Positions 40,070 through 48,725 of a DNA stretch of 48,725 nt are shown piece after piece. Position 1 is the first letter of the stretch; each line of letters starts with the position of its first letter. The DNA comes from Armatimonadota bacterium (lineage in GTDB: Bacteria; Armatimonadota; Armatimonadia; Armatimonadales; Capsulimonadaceae), in the NCBI GenBank assembly GCA_019239955.1, contig JAFAZD010000071.1, positions 1 to 48,725 on the forward strand, in the 5' to 3' direction. The translations under genes and the position numbers were made by a program. A model generated the notes under the pieces. It did no database searches. It saw only the letters and a program-made list of their open reading frames with translations, and had not been told where the DNA came from.

Positions 40070-42271
40070 ATGAAAGAGCTGATCGTAAATGTCCTCGGTT
40101 TGGTCTTTCTGCTGACCCTGGCAGCCGCGGCGCCGGGTCCGGGGCAGGCACAGGCCGCCCCGGCACCAGGTTTACCACAGGGGCAACTCCCCTCCGCAGG
40201 GTTCGACGACCACCAGAATATGATGGACCAGCTCGGGGTCAAAGCCCTGCGGCCGGGGCCGAACCCCAACGACCAGTCCACCTTCGATGAGGCGACCGCC
40301 AACCCCTACAAGGACAGCATGCCGGACGTGCTCCGGATGAAAGACGGCACGAGGGTGACCAAGGCGAAGCAATGGCCCAAGCGTCGTGCCGAGATCGTGG
40401 AGGATTTCGAGCGCGAAGTCTACGGCCGAATCCCCAAGAACGTGCCCAAAGTGACTTGGGAGGTGACCGCGACGACCCCGGGCGACAGCGGCGGCGTCCC
40501 GACCCGGACCCGGACCCTCGTCGGCCACGTCGATAACAGCGCCTATCCACAGATCACCGTCAATATCCAGGCCAGCTTCACGACACCGGCGAACGCCAAG
40601 CGGCCGATGCCGATCATAGTCGAGTTCGGCGGATTTGGCGGTTTCTTTGGGTTTGGCCGGCCTCGCGTCGGACCCAGTTGGCAGCAGCAGGCCATCGCCC
40701 ACGGCTGGGCCTACGGCAGCATCAATCCCGCCAGCATCCAGCCCGACAACAACCACCTGACCTCGGGAATCATCGGCCTGACCAACAAGGGGCAGCCGCG
40801 CAAGCCGGAGGACTGGGGCGCGCTCCGGGCGTGGCAGTGGGGCGTCAGCCGGCTGATCGACTATTTCGAGGCCCACCCCGACTCCCAGGTGGATCCGAAG
40901 AAGGTCGGCATCGAGGGCCTGTCCCGGTACGGCAAGGCGGCGCTGGTCACCGAGGCGTTCGAGCCGCGCATCGCCGTCGGCCTGATCGGCTCCTCCGGCG
41001 AGGGCGGCGCCAAGCTGCACCGGCACATCTACGGCGAGGCGGTCGAGAACCTGGCCGGGGGCGAGTACTACTGGATGGCCGGCAATTTCATCAAATACGG
41101 GGCCTCCGATCCGCCCAAGACGGCGGCCGACCTGCCTGTGGACTCCCACGAACTGATCGCCCTGTGCGCGCCCCGCCCCTGCTTTATCAGCTATGGGATG
41201 GTGGAACACGGCGACGCCAAGTGGGTCGACGCCCACGGCAGCTTCATGGCGGGCGTGCTCGCCGGGCCGGTCTATAAGCTACTGGGCAAGAAGGACTTCG
41301 GCACCCCCGGCGATTACCTGACCGACCCGATGCCGCCGGTCGGTCAGCTCATCGGCGGCGAGCTGGCATGGCGCCAGCACGAGGGCGGCCATGACGTCAC
41401 TCCCAACTGGCCGTCGTTCTTCGCGTGGGTCAGTCGGTATATTCAGGCGCCGGAGATCCCCCAGCCCACCGCCGCCCCGGCGGGTCAGGCCGCCCCGGCG
41501 ACGCCCGCCGCCCTGCCGGCCGCCGGGCCGCCGTGGGGCGGGGCGGCCGATCAGCCGTCGCCCCGGGCCGACGCCAACTCCCTCTTGGCCCACAGCCAGC
41601 TGGTGGCGAAGGCCAGGCAGGGCGGGATCGACGTCTACTTCGTCGGCGACTCGATCACGCGCCGCTGGGGGTCCAGCGACCCCCAATATGCCGACAGGCT
41701 GGCGAACTGGAAGGCAAACTTCTTCGGGTGGAACGCGGCCGACTTCGGGTGGGGGGGCGATCGGATCCAGAACATCCTCTGGCGCCTGCAGAACGGCGAA
41801 CTCGACGGCGTCCAGCCCAAAGTCATTGTGGTCCTGGCCGGGACCAACAACGTCGGGGCCGTTCCCGGCGGGGACCCCCAGGTCACCGACATCACGCGCG
41901 GCATCCGGGCGATCCGGGACGTCTGCCGCGCGAAGGCACCCGGCGCCACCATCATCCTGACGGCGATCTTTCCCCGCAACGACAACATGGCCGTAATGCC
42001 GGAGATCAACAAGATCAACGCCAATATCGCCGGCCTCTGCGACGGCAGGACCGTGCGCTACCTGAACGTCAACGACAAATTGGCTGATAAGGACGGCAAT
42101 CTGTACGCGGGAATGATGAATCCCGCCGATAAACTGCACCCGACGGTCCAGGGCTACCAGGTCTGGGCGGACGGCCTCAGGCCGATCCTCACCGAGTTGC
42201 TGGGCCCGCCCGCTGCGACCGACCATGCGCCGCCGCCGACCGGCGATCCCAGCGCCGCCGGCAACAAATGA
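40070..42271 (+). CDS. CE15-type glucuronoyl esterase fused to SGNH esterase
   Basis: 733 residues from ATG 40070 with GGAGG 5 bp upstream. A signal peptide (MKELIVNVLGLVFLLTLAAA) directs export. Residues about 75-465 match glucuronoyl esterases: the nucleophile Ser285 in IEGLSRYGKAALV, the ELIALCAPRPCFISYG strand and the catalytic His441 in RQHEGGHDVTPNW. This enzyme class cuts the ester between glucuronoxylan and lignin. After an Ala/Pro-rich linker, residues about 520-715 form an SGNH esterase: GDSITRRWG with Ser528, FGWGGDRI, AGTNNVG and KLHPTVQGY with His690, plausibly an acetylxylan esterase. Both active sites look intact. It is the first gene of a five-gene uronate operon. Confidence 0.88.
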   Translation: MKELIVNVLGLVFLLTLAAAAPGPGQAQAAPAPGLPQGQLPSAGFDDHQNMMDQLGVKALRPGPNPNDQSTFDEATANPYKDSMPDVLRMKDGTRVTKAKQWPKRRAEIVEDFEREVYGRIPKNVPKVTWEVTATTPGDSGGVPTRTRTLVGHVDNSAYPQITVNIQASFTTPANAKRPMPIIVEFGGFGGFFGFGRPRVGPSWQQQAIAHGWAYGSINPASIQPDNNHLTSGIIGLTNKGQPRKPEDWGALRAWQWGVSRLIDYFEAHPDSQVDPKKVGIEGLSRYGKAALVTEAFEPRIAVGLIGSSGEGGAKLHRHIYGEAVENLAGGEYYWMAGNFIKYGASDPPKTAADLPVDSHELIALCAPRPCFISYGMVEHGDAKWVDAHGSFMAGVLAGPVYKLLGKKDFGTPGDYLTDPMPPVGQLIGGELAWRQHEGGHDVTPNWPSFFAWVSRYIQAPEIPQPTAAPAGQAAPATPAALPAAGPPWGGAADQPSPRADANSLLAHSQLVAKARQGGIDVYFVGDSITRRWGSSDPQYADRLANWKANFFGWNAADFGWGGDRIQNILWRLQNGELDGVQPKVIVVLAGTNNVGAVPGGDPQVTDITRGIRAIRDVCRAKAPGATIILTAIFPRNDNMAVMPEINKINANIAGLCDGRTVRYLNVNDKLADKDGNLYAGMMNPADKLHPTVQGYQVWADGLRPILTELLGPPAATDHAPPPTGDPSAAGNK

Positions 42272-42315
42272 ACCGTGCGCCGGATCGTGCGCGTTTCTGC
42301 AGGCGGTACATCATC

Positions 42316-45255
42316 ATGAAAATCACGCCCCCACTTTCTTGGTTGGCAAGCTGCCTCCTTGTCTCCGCCCTCGCCGTGGCGGCCTCCCTCGTCCCCGTGA
42401 GCGCCGCCCCCAGCCTCGGGCTGCCGGTCTGCATCGTCTCGGAGAAGGCCGGGCCGGGGGCCTTTCCGCTGGTGCGCGGCCTGTCTGCCGCGCCCATCTT
42501 CCTCGACCGGGCCGACTACCCGGGGGTGATTCGCGCCGCCCATGACTTACGCGATGATGTCGAACGCGTCACGGGGGTGAAGCCGGAACTCGCGACTGGC
42601 CGCCCCCCCGCCGGCGAGGCCGTGGTCATCGCCGGGACCCTGGGCAAGAGTCCGTTGATCGATAACCTCGCCATCTGCGGCAAGATCAAAGCGCTCTCCA
42701 TCTCCGGCAAATGGGAGTCCTTTGTCATTGCCACGGTCGCCAACCCTCTCCCCGGTGTAAATCAGGCCCTCGTCATCGCGGGCAGCGACAAGCGCGGGAC
42801 GATCTATGGCCTCTATGAGGTCTCCGCGCAGATCGGCGTCTCGCCCTGGTACTGGTGGGCAGACGTCCCCGTCCGTCACAAATATGCCCTGTTCGTGAGA
42901 GGCGGGCGCTACGTGGAGGGACCGCCCGCCGTCAAGTACCGCGGCATCTTCATCAACGACGAGGCCCCCGCGATGTCCGGCTGGACCCAGGAGAAGTTCG
43001 GCGGCTTCAACAGCAAGATGTACGCCCATCTGTTCGAGCTGCTGCTCCGCCTGAAGGCGAATTATCTGTGGCCGGCCATGTGGGGTCACAAGTTCGACGT
43101 GGACGACCCCGACAACCCCAAACTGGCCGATGAGTACGGCATCGTCATGGGCACGTCGCACCAGGAGCCGATGATGCGCTCGGACCAGGAGATCAACGAC
43201 GACATTAAATCCCGAGGGCCATACGACTACGCACAAAACCGTGACGCCATCTACCGATTCTGGCAGGGCGGCGTGGACCGCGTCAAGGACGACGAGAACA
43301 TCTACACCCTCGGCATGCGCGGCACCGGCGACACCGCGATCAACGCCCGGCCGGACCAGATCATCCCGCTGCTGGAAAAGGTCGTCGCCGACCAGCGCGC
43401 CATCCTCGCCCGGGAGGTCAACCCCGACGTCACCCGGGTGCCCCAGATGTGGTGCCTCTACAAAGAGGTGCAGGGCTATTACGATCAGGGCCTTCGCGTC
43501 CCGGACGACGTGACACTGCTCTGGAGCGACGATAACTTCGGCAACCTCCGGCGCGTGCCCACGCCCCGGGAACGGAGGCGCCGCGGCGGCGCGGGCATCT
43601 ACTACCACTTCGACTACGTCGGTGACCCGCGCGACTACAAGTGGCTCAACACCGTCCCCATCGAGAAGGTCTGGGAACAGATGCACAACGCACTGGCGTA
43701 CGACGCCCGACGCATCTGGGTCGTCAACGTCGGCGACCTCAAGCCCATGGAGTTCCCGATCTCCTTCTTCATGGACTATGCCTGGGACCCGCAGCGCTGG
43801 CCGAAGGATCGCCTCGGCGCGTTCACCCGGCTCTGGGCGCAGCAGCAGTTCGGCCCGCAGTTCGCGCCACAGATCGCCGACGTCCTCGAGAAGTACACCA
43901 AGTACAATGGCCGACGCAAGCCCGAGGAAATGGATTCGGAGCCGTACAGCCTGACCGATTACCGCGAGGCGGACCGCGTCTCCGCCGAGTGGCAGGCGCT
44001 CGGCGATGAGGCACAGGGCCTCTATGACAGGATGCCCGCCGACGAGAAGGACGCGTTCTACCAGCTCGTCCTGTATCCGGCGAGGGCCTCCGGCGTCGTC
44101 ACCCGACTGTACATCGCCGCCGCCAGGAACCATCTGTATGCCCGGCAGGGCTGCGCGAGCGCCAACACCCTGGCCGACCGCACCGAGGCGCTGTTCCGCG
44201 AGGACGCCCGCCTGGCCGCGTATTACAACCACACGATGTCCAGGGGCAAGTGGGACCACATGATGGACCAGAGCCACATCGGCTACACGTCCTGGAACGA
44301 CCCGCCCCGAAACAACATGCCCAGGCTGACACGGCTCGATGTCCCGGCCGCCCCGGGCCTGGGCGTCGCCGTGGAGGGCTCGGAGTCCGCCTGGCCGGCG
44401 GCCGGGACGGGCAAGGCGGCGCTGCCGCCGTTCGATCCGCATGGCCCCCAGTCCCAGTACATCGAGGTCTTCGACCGCGGCCGGGCACCGTTCACCTACA
44501 CGGCGACGCCCAGCGCCCCATGGGTCCGGGTCAGCGCGCTGGCCGGGACGGTCGGCGGTGCGGACCGCCGCATCGAGGTCAGTATCGACTGGGCGCGGGT
44601 CCCCGCCGGGTCGAGCCGTGACGCGATGGTGACCGTCTCCGGGGCGGGCGGCGCCACCGTCGTCCGGGTGCGCGCCGACCACCCCCCTGAGCCGTCCGAC
44701 CCGAGCCCCGGAGCCTTTGTCGAGTCCCAGGGCTACGTCGCGATGGAGGCGGCGCACTACACCGGCAAGACGGACACCCCGGCGGCTCACTGGGATGTGA
44801 TTCCGAACTACGGCCGCACGCTCTCGTCCATGAGCATCTTCCCGGTGACCGCCCCCAGCATGACGCCGCCCGCCGCGCCGCGCCTTCAGTACAGGATGTA
44901 CCTGACCGGCGCAGGTCGGGCGAGCGTGAGAGCTGTGCTCGCGCCGTCGCTCAACTTCGTGGCGGGCCGGGGCCTGCGCTACGCCGTCTCGCTGGACGAC
45001 GGCCCGCCACGGGTCGTGGACGTCTACGCGCATGAGACGCATGGGGACTGGCAGCGGTCGGTGATCGACAACTGTCGTGTCGCGACGACCGCCCTGATGG
45101 TGGACCGGCCCGGGTACCACACCCTCAACATCTGGATGGTCGATCCGGGTGTGGTGCTGCAGAAGCTGGTGGTCGACCTCGGGGGCCTCCGGCCGTCGTA
45201 CCTCGGCCCTCCGGAGAGTGGTCGGCTCGGCGGCTCCCGCTCAGCGAGGAGGTGA
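42316..45255 (+). CDS. GH115-family alpha-glucuronidase
   Basis: 979 residues from ATG 42316 (MKITPPLSWLASCLL, a signal peptide). ATG 42268, which overlaps the previous stop, would add 16 residues before the signal. The GH115 core is clear: KYRGIFINDEAPAMSGWTQE, LKANYLWPAMWGHKFDVDDP, MGTSHQEPMMRSDQE, VTLLWSDDNFGNLRRVP, GIYYHFDYVGDPRDYKWL and WVVNVGDLKPMEFPISFF. A beta-rich C-terminal domain follows. GH115 enzymes remove (4-O-methyl)glucuronic acid from internal or terminal xylose units. It is expected to act outside the cytoplasm after the esterase has freed the uronic acid. Confidence 0.93.
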   Translation: MKITPPLSWLASCLLVSALAVAASLVPVSAAPSLGLPVCIVSEKAGPGAFPLVRGLSAAPIFLDRADYPGVIRAAHDLRDDVERVTGVKPELATGRPPAGEAVVIAGTLGKSPLIDNLAICGKIKALSISGKWESFVIATVANPLPGVNQALVIAGSDKRGTIYGLYEVSAQIGVSPWYWWADVPVRHKYALFVRGGRYVEGPPAVKYRGIFINDEAPAMSGWTQEKFGGFNSKMYAHLFELLLRLKANYLWPAMWGHKFDVDDPDNPKLADEYGIVMGTSHQEPMMRSDQEINDDIKSRGPYDYAQNRDAIYRFWQGGVDRVKDDENIYTLGMRGTGDTAINARPDQIIPLLEKVVADQRAILAREVNPDVTRVPQMWCLYKEVQGYYDQGLRVPDDVTLLWSDDNFGNLRRVPTPRERRRRGGAGIYYHFDYVGDPRDYKWLNTVPIEKVWEQMHNALAYDARRIWVVNVGDLKPMEFPISFFMDYAWDPQRWPKDRLGAFTRLWAQQQFGPQFAPQIADVLEKYTKYNGRRKPEEMDSEPYSLTDYREADRVSAEWQALGDEAQGLYDRMPADEKDAFYQLVLYPARASGVVTRLYIAAARNHLYARQGCASANTLADRTEALFREDARLAAYYNHTMSRGKWDHMMDQSHIGYTSWNDPPRNNMPRLTRLDVPAAPGLGVAVEGSESAWPAAGTGKAALPPFDPHGPQSQYIEVFDRGRAPFTYTATPSAPWVRVSALAGTVGGADRRIEVSIDWARVPAGSSRDAMVTVSGAGGATVVRVRADHPPEPSDPSPGAFVESQGYVAMEAAHYTGKTDTPAAHWDVIPNYGRTLSSMSIFPVTAPSMTPPAAPRLQYRMYLTGAGRASVRAVLAPSLNFVAGRGLRYAVSLDDGPPRVVDVYAHETHGDWQRSVIDNCRVATTALMVDRPGYHTLNIWMVDPGVVLQKLVVDLGGLRPSYLGPPESGRLGGSRSARR

Positions 45256-45258
45256 GGC

Positions 45259-46023
45259 ATGGCAATGACAAGTCCGTTTCGTTTGGACGATGAAGTCGCC
45301 CTCGTCACCGGCGGCGGGACGGGGCTGGGGCTGGCCATCGCCCGGTGCATGGCCGCGTCCGGCGCGCGCGTCGTCATCACGGGGCGGCGCGAGGACGTGC
45401 TGAAGCGGGCCGCGGAGGATCTTGGCCCGGCCGCCGATTACGTCGTCCACGACGTCACGCAGTCCGGCCAGGCCGTACCGCTTGTGACGGCGGTCGAGCA
45501 AAGGCACGGCCCCGTCACCGTCCTGGTCAACAACGCCGGCATCAACCTCAAGAGGCCGGCGGTGGAGACCACGGAAGAGGAGTTCCTGGAAATCCTGCGG
45601 ACCAACGTACTCGGCGCGCATTCCCTGGTGCGCGCCGCCGCGCCGGGCATGACGGAGCGGGGACGAGGGTCGATCCTCTTCATCGCGTCCATGGCCTCGC
45701 TCTTCGGAATCCCGGGCGTCGTCGCCTACAGTGCGGCCAAGAGTGGCCTGCTCGGCATGGTGCGGACGCTGGCGACGGAACTGTCGCCCGTGGGCGTGCG
45801 GGTGAACGCCATCGCCCCTGGGTGGATCGAGACCGCCATGTCACGACGGGCGATGGAAGGCGACCCGGAGCGCGAGCGGAAGATCCTGGGGCGGACGCCC
45901 ATGGCGAGGTTCGGTACGCCGGAGGACATCGGGTGGGCGGCGGTCTACCTGAGTTCGGACGCCGCGCGGTTCCTCACCGGGGTCACCCTCCCGGTCGACG
46001 GCGGCGCCAGCATCGGATTCTGA
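45259..46023 (+). CDS. SDR-family oxidoreductase, probable fructuronate reductase
   Basis: 254 residues with AGGAGG upstream. The cofactor site TGGGTGLG (17-24), NNAG (91-94) and the catalytic Ser144, Tyr157, Lys161 (IASMAS, YSAAK) are complete. GGASIGF closes a classical SDR. Its place directly before mannonate dehydratase suggests reduction of D-fructuronate to D-mannonate, a step done by SDR enzymes in several bacteria instead of the long-chain UxuB. A gluconate- or glucose-type SDR is the alternative. Confidence 0.8.
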   Translation: MAMTSPFRLDDEVALVTGGGTGLGLAIARCMAASGARVVITGRREDVLKRAAEDLGPAADYVVHDVTQSGQAVPLVTAVEQRHGPVTVLVNNAGINLKRPAVETTEEEFLEILRTNVLGAHSLVRAAAPGMTERGRGSILFIASMASLFGIPGVVAYSAAKSGLLGMVRTLATELSPVGVRVNAIAPGWIETAMSRRAMEGDPERERKILGRTPMARFGTPEDIGWAAVYLSSDAARFLTGVTLPVDGGASIGF

Positions 46024-46050
46024 AGCGGCTCGGAAGACACGGGAGCACGA

Positions 46051-47142
46051 ATGAAACTCGGATTGGGACTCTATCGCCACATGCTGAACCGGGAGAACTA
46101 TCAGTTCGCCCGCCAGTGCGGCTGCACGCACCTCGTCATCCATCTCGTCGATTACTTCAACCTCTGCCACGAGACCGGCCTCGACAACCAGCCCGTCGGC
46201 GGCACGTCCGGCTGGGGCTATGCCGGCGACCCCGACCGGCTATGGACCGCCGAGGAGCTGATGGCGCTGCGCCAGGAGATCAACGCGGCGGGCCTGGAGC
46301 TCGAGGCCATCGAGAACTTCGACCCCGCCCACTGGCACGACGTCCTGCTGGACGGGCCCCGGAAGGCGCAGCAGATGGAGAACGTCAAGACAATCATCCG
46401 CAATGTCGGCCGGGCGGGCATCCCGGTCTTCGGCTATAACTTCTCCATCGCCGGTGTTGCCGGGCGTACCGAGGGGCCCTGGGCGCGGGGTGGGGCCCTC
46501 TCCGTCGGCATGCTGGAGGGGGACCAGACGCCGATGCCGGCCGGCATGGCCTGGAACATGGTCTACGACCGCCACGCTGCGGGCGGGGTCGTTCCCACCG
46601 CCACGCCCGATCAGCTCTGGCGGCGCCTCCAGGAATTTCTGGAGGCGGTGCTGCCGGTGGCCGAGGAGGCGGGCGTCACCCTGGCCCTGCACCCGGACGA
46701 CCCGCCGGTCCCCGTACTCCGCGGCCAGCCGCGACTCGTCTATCAGCCCCGCCTTTACCAGCGCCTCCTCGACCTCGCCCCGAGCGAACGCAACGGCATG
46801 GAGTTCTGCGTGGGCACACTGGCGGAGATGACCGAGGGAGACATCTACGAGGTGGTGGACCGGTACAGCAGGACGGGCCGCATCGGCTATGTCCACCTCC
46901 GGAACGTGCGCGGCAAGGCTCCTGACTACCGGGAGACCTTCCTCGACGACGGCGACGTGGATATGCTCCGCGTCCTGCGCATCCTTAAGGGCAACGGATT
47001 CGGCGGCGTGCTGATTCCGGACCACACGCCGCAGATGACCTGCGCCGCGCCCTGGCACGCCGGAATGGCGTACGCGCTCGGCTACATGCGGGCGGCCCTG
47101 CAGCAGCTGGAACAGGAAGGCACGCCGTGCGACGCAACCTGA
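46051..47142 (+). CDS. uxuA: D-mannonate dehydratase
   Basis: 363 residues. MKLGLGLYRHMLNRENYQFA, NFDPAHWHDVLLDGP, NVGRAGIPVFGYNFSIAGVA, LALHPDDPPVP, MEFCVGTLAEM, GYVHLRNVRG and LIPDHTPQM follow the order of the UxuA family, a TIM-barrel metal enzyme that turns D-mannonate into 2-keto-3-deoxygluconate. The His/Asp/Cys metal ligands are in place. It acts in the cytoplasm after the SDR reductase. The MFS gene starts 16 bp before its stop. Confidence 0.93.
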   Translation: MKLGLGLYRHMLNRENYQFARQCGCTHLVIHLVDYFNLCHETGLDNQPVGGTSGWGYAGDPDRLWTAEELMALRQEINAAGLELEAIENFDPAHWHDVLLDGPRKAQQMENVKTIIRNVGRAGIPVFGYNFSIAGVAGRTEGPWARGGALSVGMLEGDQTPMPAGMAWNMVYDRHAAGGVVPTATPDQLWRRLQEFLEAVLPVAEEAGVTLALHPDDPPVPVLRGQPRLVYQPRLYQRLLDLAPSERNGMEFCVGTLAEMTEGDIYEVVDRYSRTGRIGYVHLRNVRGKAPDYRETFLDDGDVDMLRVLRILKGNGFGGVLIPDHTPQMTCAAPWHAGMAYALGYMRAALQQLEQEGTPCDAT

Positions 47143-48500
47143 ACAGGCCTTCCGAGGAGTCCCCTCCGGGGCTGAGTGCGCCCAAGGACGGCGGCCCAGG
47201 CCTGCCCGGTCTAACGACGCACATCGGCTCAGTCCGCTGGAAGATCTGCGCCCTGCTGTTCTTCGCCACCTCGATCAACTACGTGGATCGGCAGGTGCTG
47301 AGCATCCTGGTGCCGGACCTGCAGAAGGCGCTCGGCTGGAGCGAGGTCGCCTACGGCAACATCGTCGCGGCGTTTCAGGGCGCTTACGCGCTGGGGCTAC
47401 TGCTCGTCGGCAGCCTCATCGACCGAATCGGGACGCGCCGGGGCTATGCAGCCGCCGTGATCTTCTGGAGTATCGCCGCCGCCGCCCACGCGCTGGTTCA
47501 GTCCGCGTTTGGCTTCGGCGTCGTGCGGTTCGCCCTGGGCCTGGGCGAGGCGGCAAACTTCCCCGCCGCCGTGAAGACCGTCGCCGAGTGGTTCCCGAAA
47601 AAGGAGCGCGCCCTGGCGACGGGCATCTTCAACGCCGGGTCCAACATCGGCGCCCTGCTTGCCCCCCTGACCGTCCCGTGGATTACCGTCAAGTACGGCT
47701 GGCAGTGGGCGTTCGTAGCCACGGCGTCCCTCGGGCTCCTCTGGCTGGTCTTCTGGCTGGCCATGTACCGGAGTCCGGAGGAGCACCCGGGCCTCGGCCG
47801 TGCGGAGTACGACTACATCCGCGGCGATGCCGAACCGCCCTCGGCCAAGGTCTCCTGGGTTCAACTGCTGCCCCACCGGCAGACCTGGGCCTTCGCCGTC
47901 GGGAAGTTCATGACAGATCCGGCCTGGTGGGTGTATCTTTCCTGGCTGCCGAAGTTCCTGCACTCCCGTTACGGCCTGACGCTCGACAAGCTCGGACTGC
48001 CGCTGGTCGTCATCTACCTGCTCGCCGACGTGGGGAGCGTCGCGGGCGGCGGCCTCTCGTCCTACCTGATCCGGCGCGGTGCGGCCCACGGGCGCCTGGC
48101 GGCGATGCTGGTGTGCGCCGCGCTCGCGGTGCCGGTCATGTCGGCATCCCGTGCCGGCAGCCTGTGGGTCGCCGTTCTACTGATCGGCCTGGCGGCGGCG
48201 GCGCATCAGGGCTGGTCCGCCAACCTCTACACGCTGGTCTCGGACACGTTCCCGCGCCGCGCGGTCGGATCCGTGGTGGGCATCGGGGGCATGGCGGGGG
48301 CGCTCAGCGGCATGTTCGCCGCGAGTGCCGTCGGATATCTGCTGGAGCGCACACACGGCAACTACACGCCGGTCTTTCTGTTCGCTGGCTTTGCCTATCT
48401 GGCCGCGCTGTTGATCATCACCGTGATGAATCCGTATCTGAAGCCGGCCACGTTCCCCGCGGCCGCGCCGACGGACGGCCTCATCAAAAGCGTCCAGTAA
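47127..48500 (+). CDS. MFS transporter, hexuronate type (ExuT-like)
   Basis: 457 residues from GTG 47127, with AGGAAGG 6 bp upstream, overlapping the dehydratase gene. Twelve membrane helices. The anion:cation symporter motifs NYVDRQVLSILVPDLQKALG near residue 52 and GEAANFPAAVKTVAEWFPKK near 140 mark the ExuT/GudP group. It probably imports glucuronate or methylglucuronate released by the GH115 enzyme. It is the last gene of the uronate operon; no uronate isomerase (UxaC) follows in the window. Confidence 0.9.
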   Translation: MRRNLNRPSEESPPGLSAPKDGGPGLPGLTTHIGSVRWKICALLFFATSINYVDRQVLSILVPDLQKALGWSEVAYGNIVAAFQGAYALGLLLVGSLIDRIGTRRGYAAAVIFWSIAAAAHALVQSAFGFGVVRFALGLGEAANFPAAVKTVAEWFPKKERALATGIFNAGSNIGALLAPLTVPWITVKYGWQWAFVATASLGLLWLVFWLAMYRSPEEHPGLGRAEYDYIRGDAEPPSAKVSWVQLLPHRQTWAFAVGKFMTDPAWWVYLSWLPKFLHSRYGLTLDKLGLPLVVIYLLADVGSVAGGGLSSYLIRRGAAHGRLAAMLVCAALAVPVMSASRAGSLWVAVLLIGLAAAAHQGWSANLYTLVSDTFPRRAVGSVVGIGGMAGALSGMFAASAVGYLLERTHGNYTPVFLFAGFAYLAALLIITVMNPYLKPATFPAAAPTDGLIKSVQ

Positions 48501-48572
48501 CTGGGCCACAGAAAGGCGCTCATTCACAGTCATGGCCCTAAAAGGAGTCGCCTCACGAGACGGAATAGGACC

Positions 48573-48725
48573 GTGACAATCAATGCCACCGTGGGGGCGC
48601 TGGGCGAGCAGCGGGGGCACAAGACGCTGCGGGTCGTCTCCAAGGGCAACCGGGAGCGGCTGGTGAAGGTGCCCCCGGAGGTGGCCTGGCAGGTGGAGCG
48701 CTGGCGGGAGGCGGCCAGGGCGTTG
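48573..48725 (+). pseudogene. Tyrosine recombinase (integrase) fragment, runs off the window
   Basis: From GTG 48573 the frame is open to the edge and reads GEQRGHKTLRVVSKGNRERL and VKVPPEVAWQVERW, the beta-hairpin region early in the catalytic domain of tyrosine recombinases. The N-terminal DNA-binding domain and the first catalytic Arg are missing: the frame runs back only to the MFS stop without integrase-like sequence. It is thus a 5'-truncated copy and probably marks an old integration border. Confidence 0.6.

Noticed and set aside
42547-45120. 857-codon ORF on the minus strand
   Set aside because: It is the antisense shadow of the GH115 gene in very GC-rich DNA; the plus-strand protein shows the full family core, while the minus-strand translation has no recognisable motifs.
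1-48725. tRNA, rRNA genes and CRISPR arrays
   Set aside because: No cloverleaf, rRNA core sequence or regular repeat-spacer pattern was seen by eye on either strand.

Overview
The window is GC-rich bacterial DNA in which every convincing gene reads on the + strand; the only minus-strand coding trace is a broken transposase. The organism looks like an outer-membrane-bearing environmental bacterium: it has a Wza-type SLBB export protein, Wzm/Wzt exporters, an exosortase with a PEP-CTERM substrate, sigma-54 promoters and a plant cell-wall (glucuronoxylan) locus run by a LacI-type regulator. Malectin/FN3/SGNH proteins and LacI-controlled hydrolase loci recall Armatimonadota or related groups, but that placement is a weak inference.

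Layout. (1) Bases 1-22646: an exopolysaccharide cluster with the end of an SLBB export protein, the first ABC exporter (Wzm1/Wzt1), hexapeptide acetyltransferases, two paralogous methyltransferases, a long run of GT2/GT4 glycosyltransferases and two Wzy/WaaL-type membrane proteins. Genes mostly overlap by 4-17 bp. A small membrane-protein gene at 13310-13671 is broken by frameshifts. (2) 22647-26678: a lower-GC stretch with one GT4, a probable IS200/IS605 right-end (omegaRNA-like) remnant and a chimeric malectin-FN3-SGNH protein. (3) 26903-29378: a sigma-54 promoter, a long structured leader, one PEP-CTERM protein, its exosortase and an EpsI-type partner. (4) 29379-30330: a 110-bp concentric inverted repeat and a decayed ISAs1-type transposase. 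(5) 30226-38137: a second exopolysaccharide module behind a near-perfect sigma-54 promoter (Wzm2, acyltransferase 3, Wzt2, glycosyltransferase, NeuD-like acetyltransferase, DegT aminotransferase, GT2), followed by a second ISAs1 remnant. (6) 38841-48500: a LacI-type regulator with promoter and dyad operators, then a CE15-SGNH double esterase, GH115 alpha-glucuronidase, SDR reductase, mannonate dehydratase and a hexuronate MFS transporter. (7) The window ends inside a 5'-truncated tyrosine-recombinase fragment.

How it may work together. The first part builds, decorates (acetyl, methyl) and exports surface glycan. The second exporter is a paralogue whose Wzt C-terminal domain has diverged, suggesting a second glycan containing an acylated amino sugar. 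Four sequences matching the -24/-12 (RpoN) consensus with exact GG-N10-GC spacing lie before a GT4, another GT4, the PEP-CTERM/exosortase cassette and the second module. This implies that glycan building and exosortase sorting are co-regulated. The last locus would strip glucuronoyl and probably acetyl esters from xylan, release (methyl)glucuronic acid, import it and turn it into 2-keto-3-deoxygluconate; no uronate isomerase is in the window.
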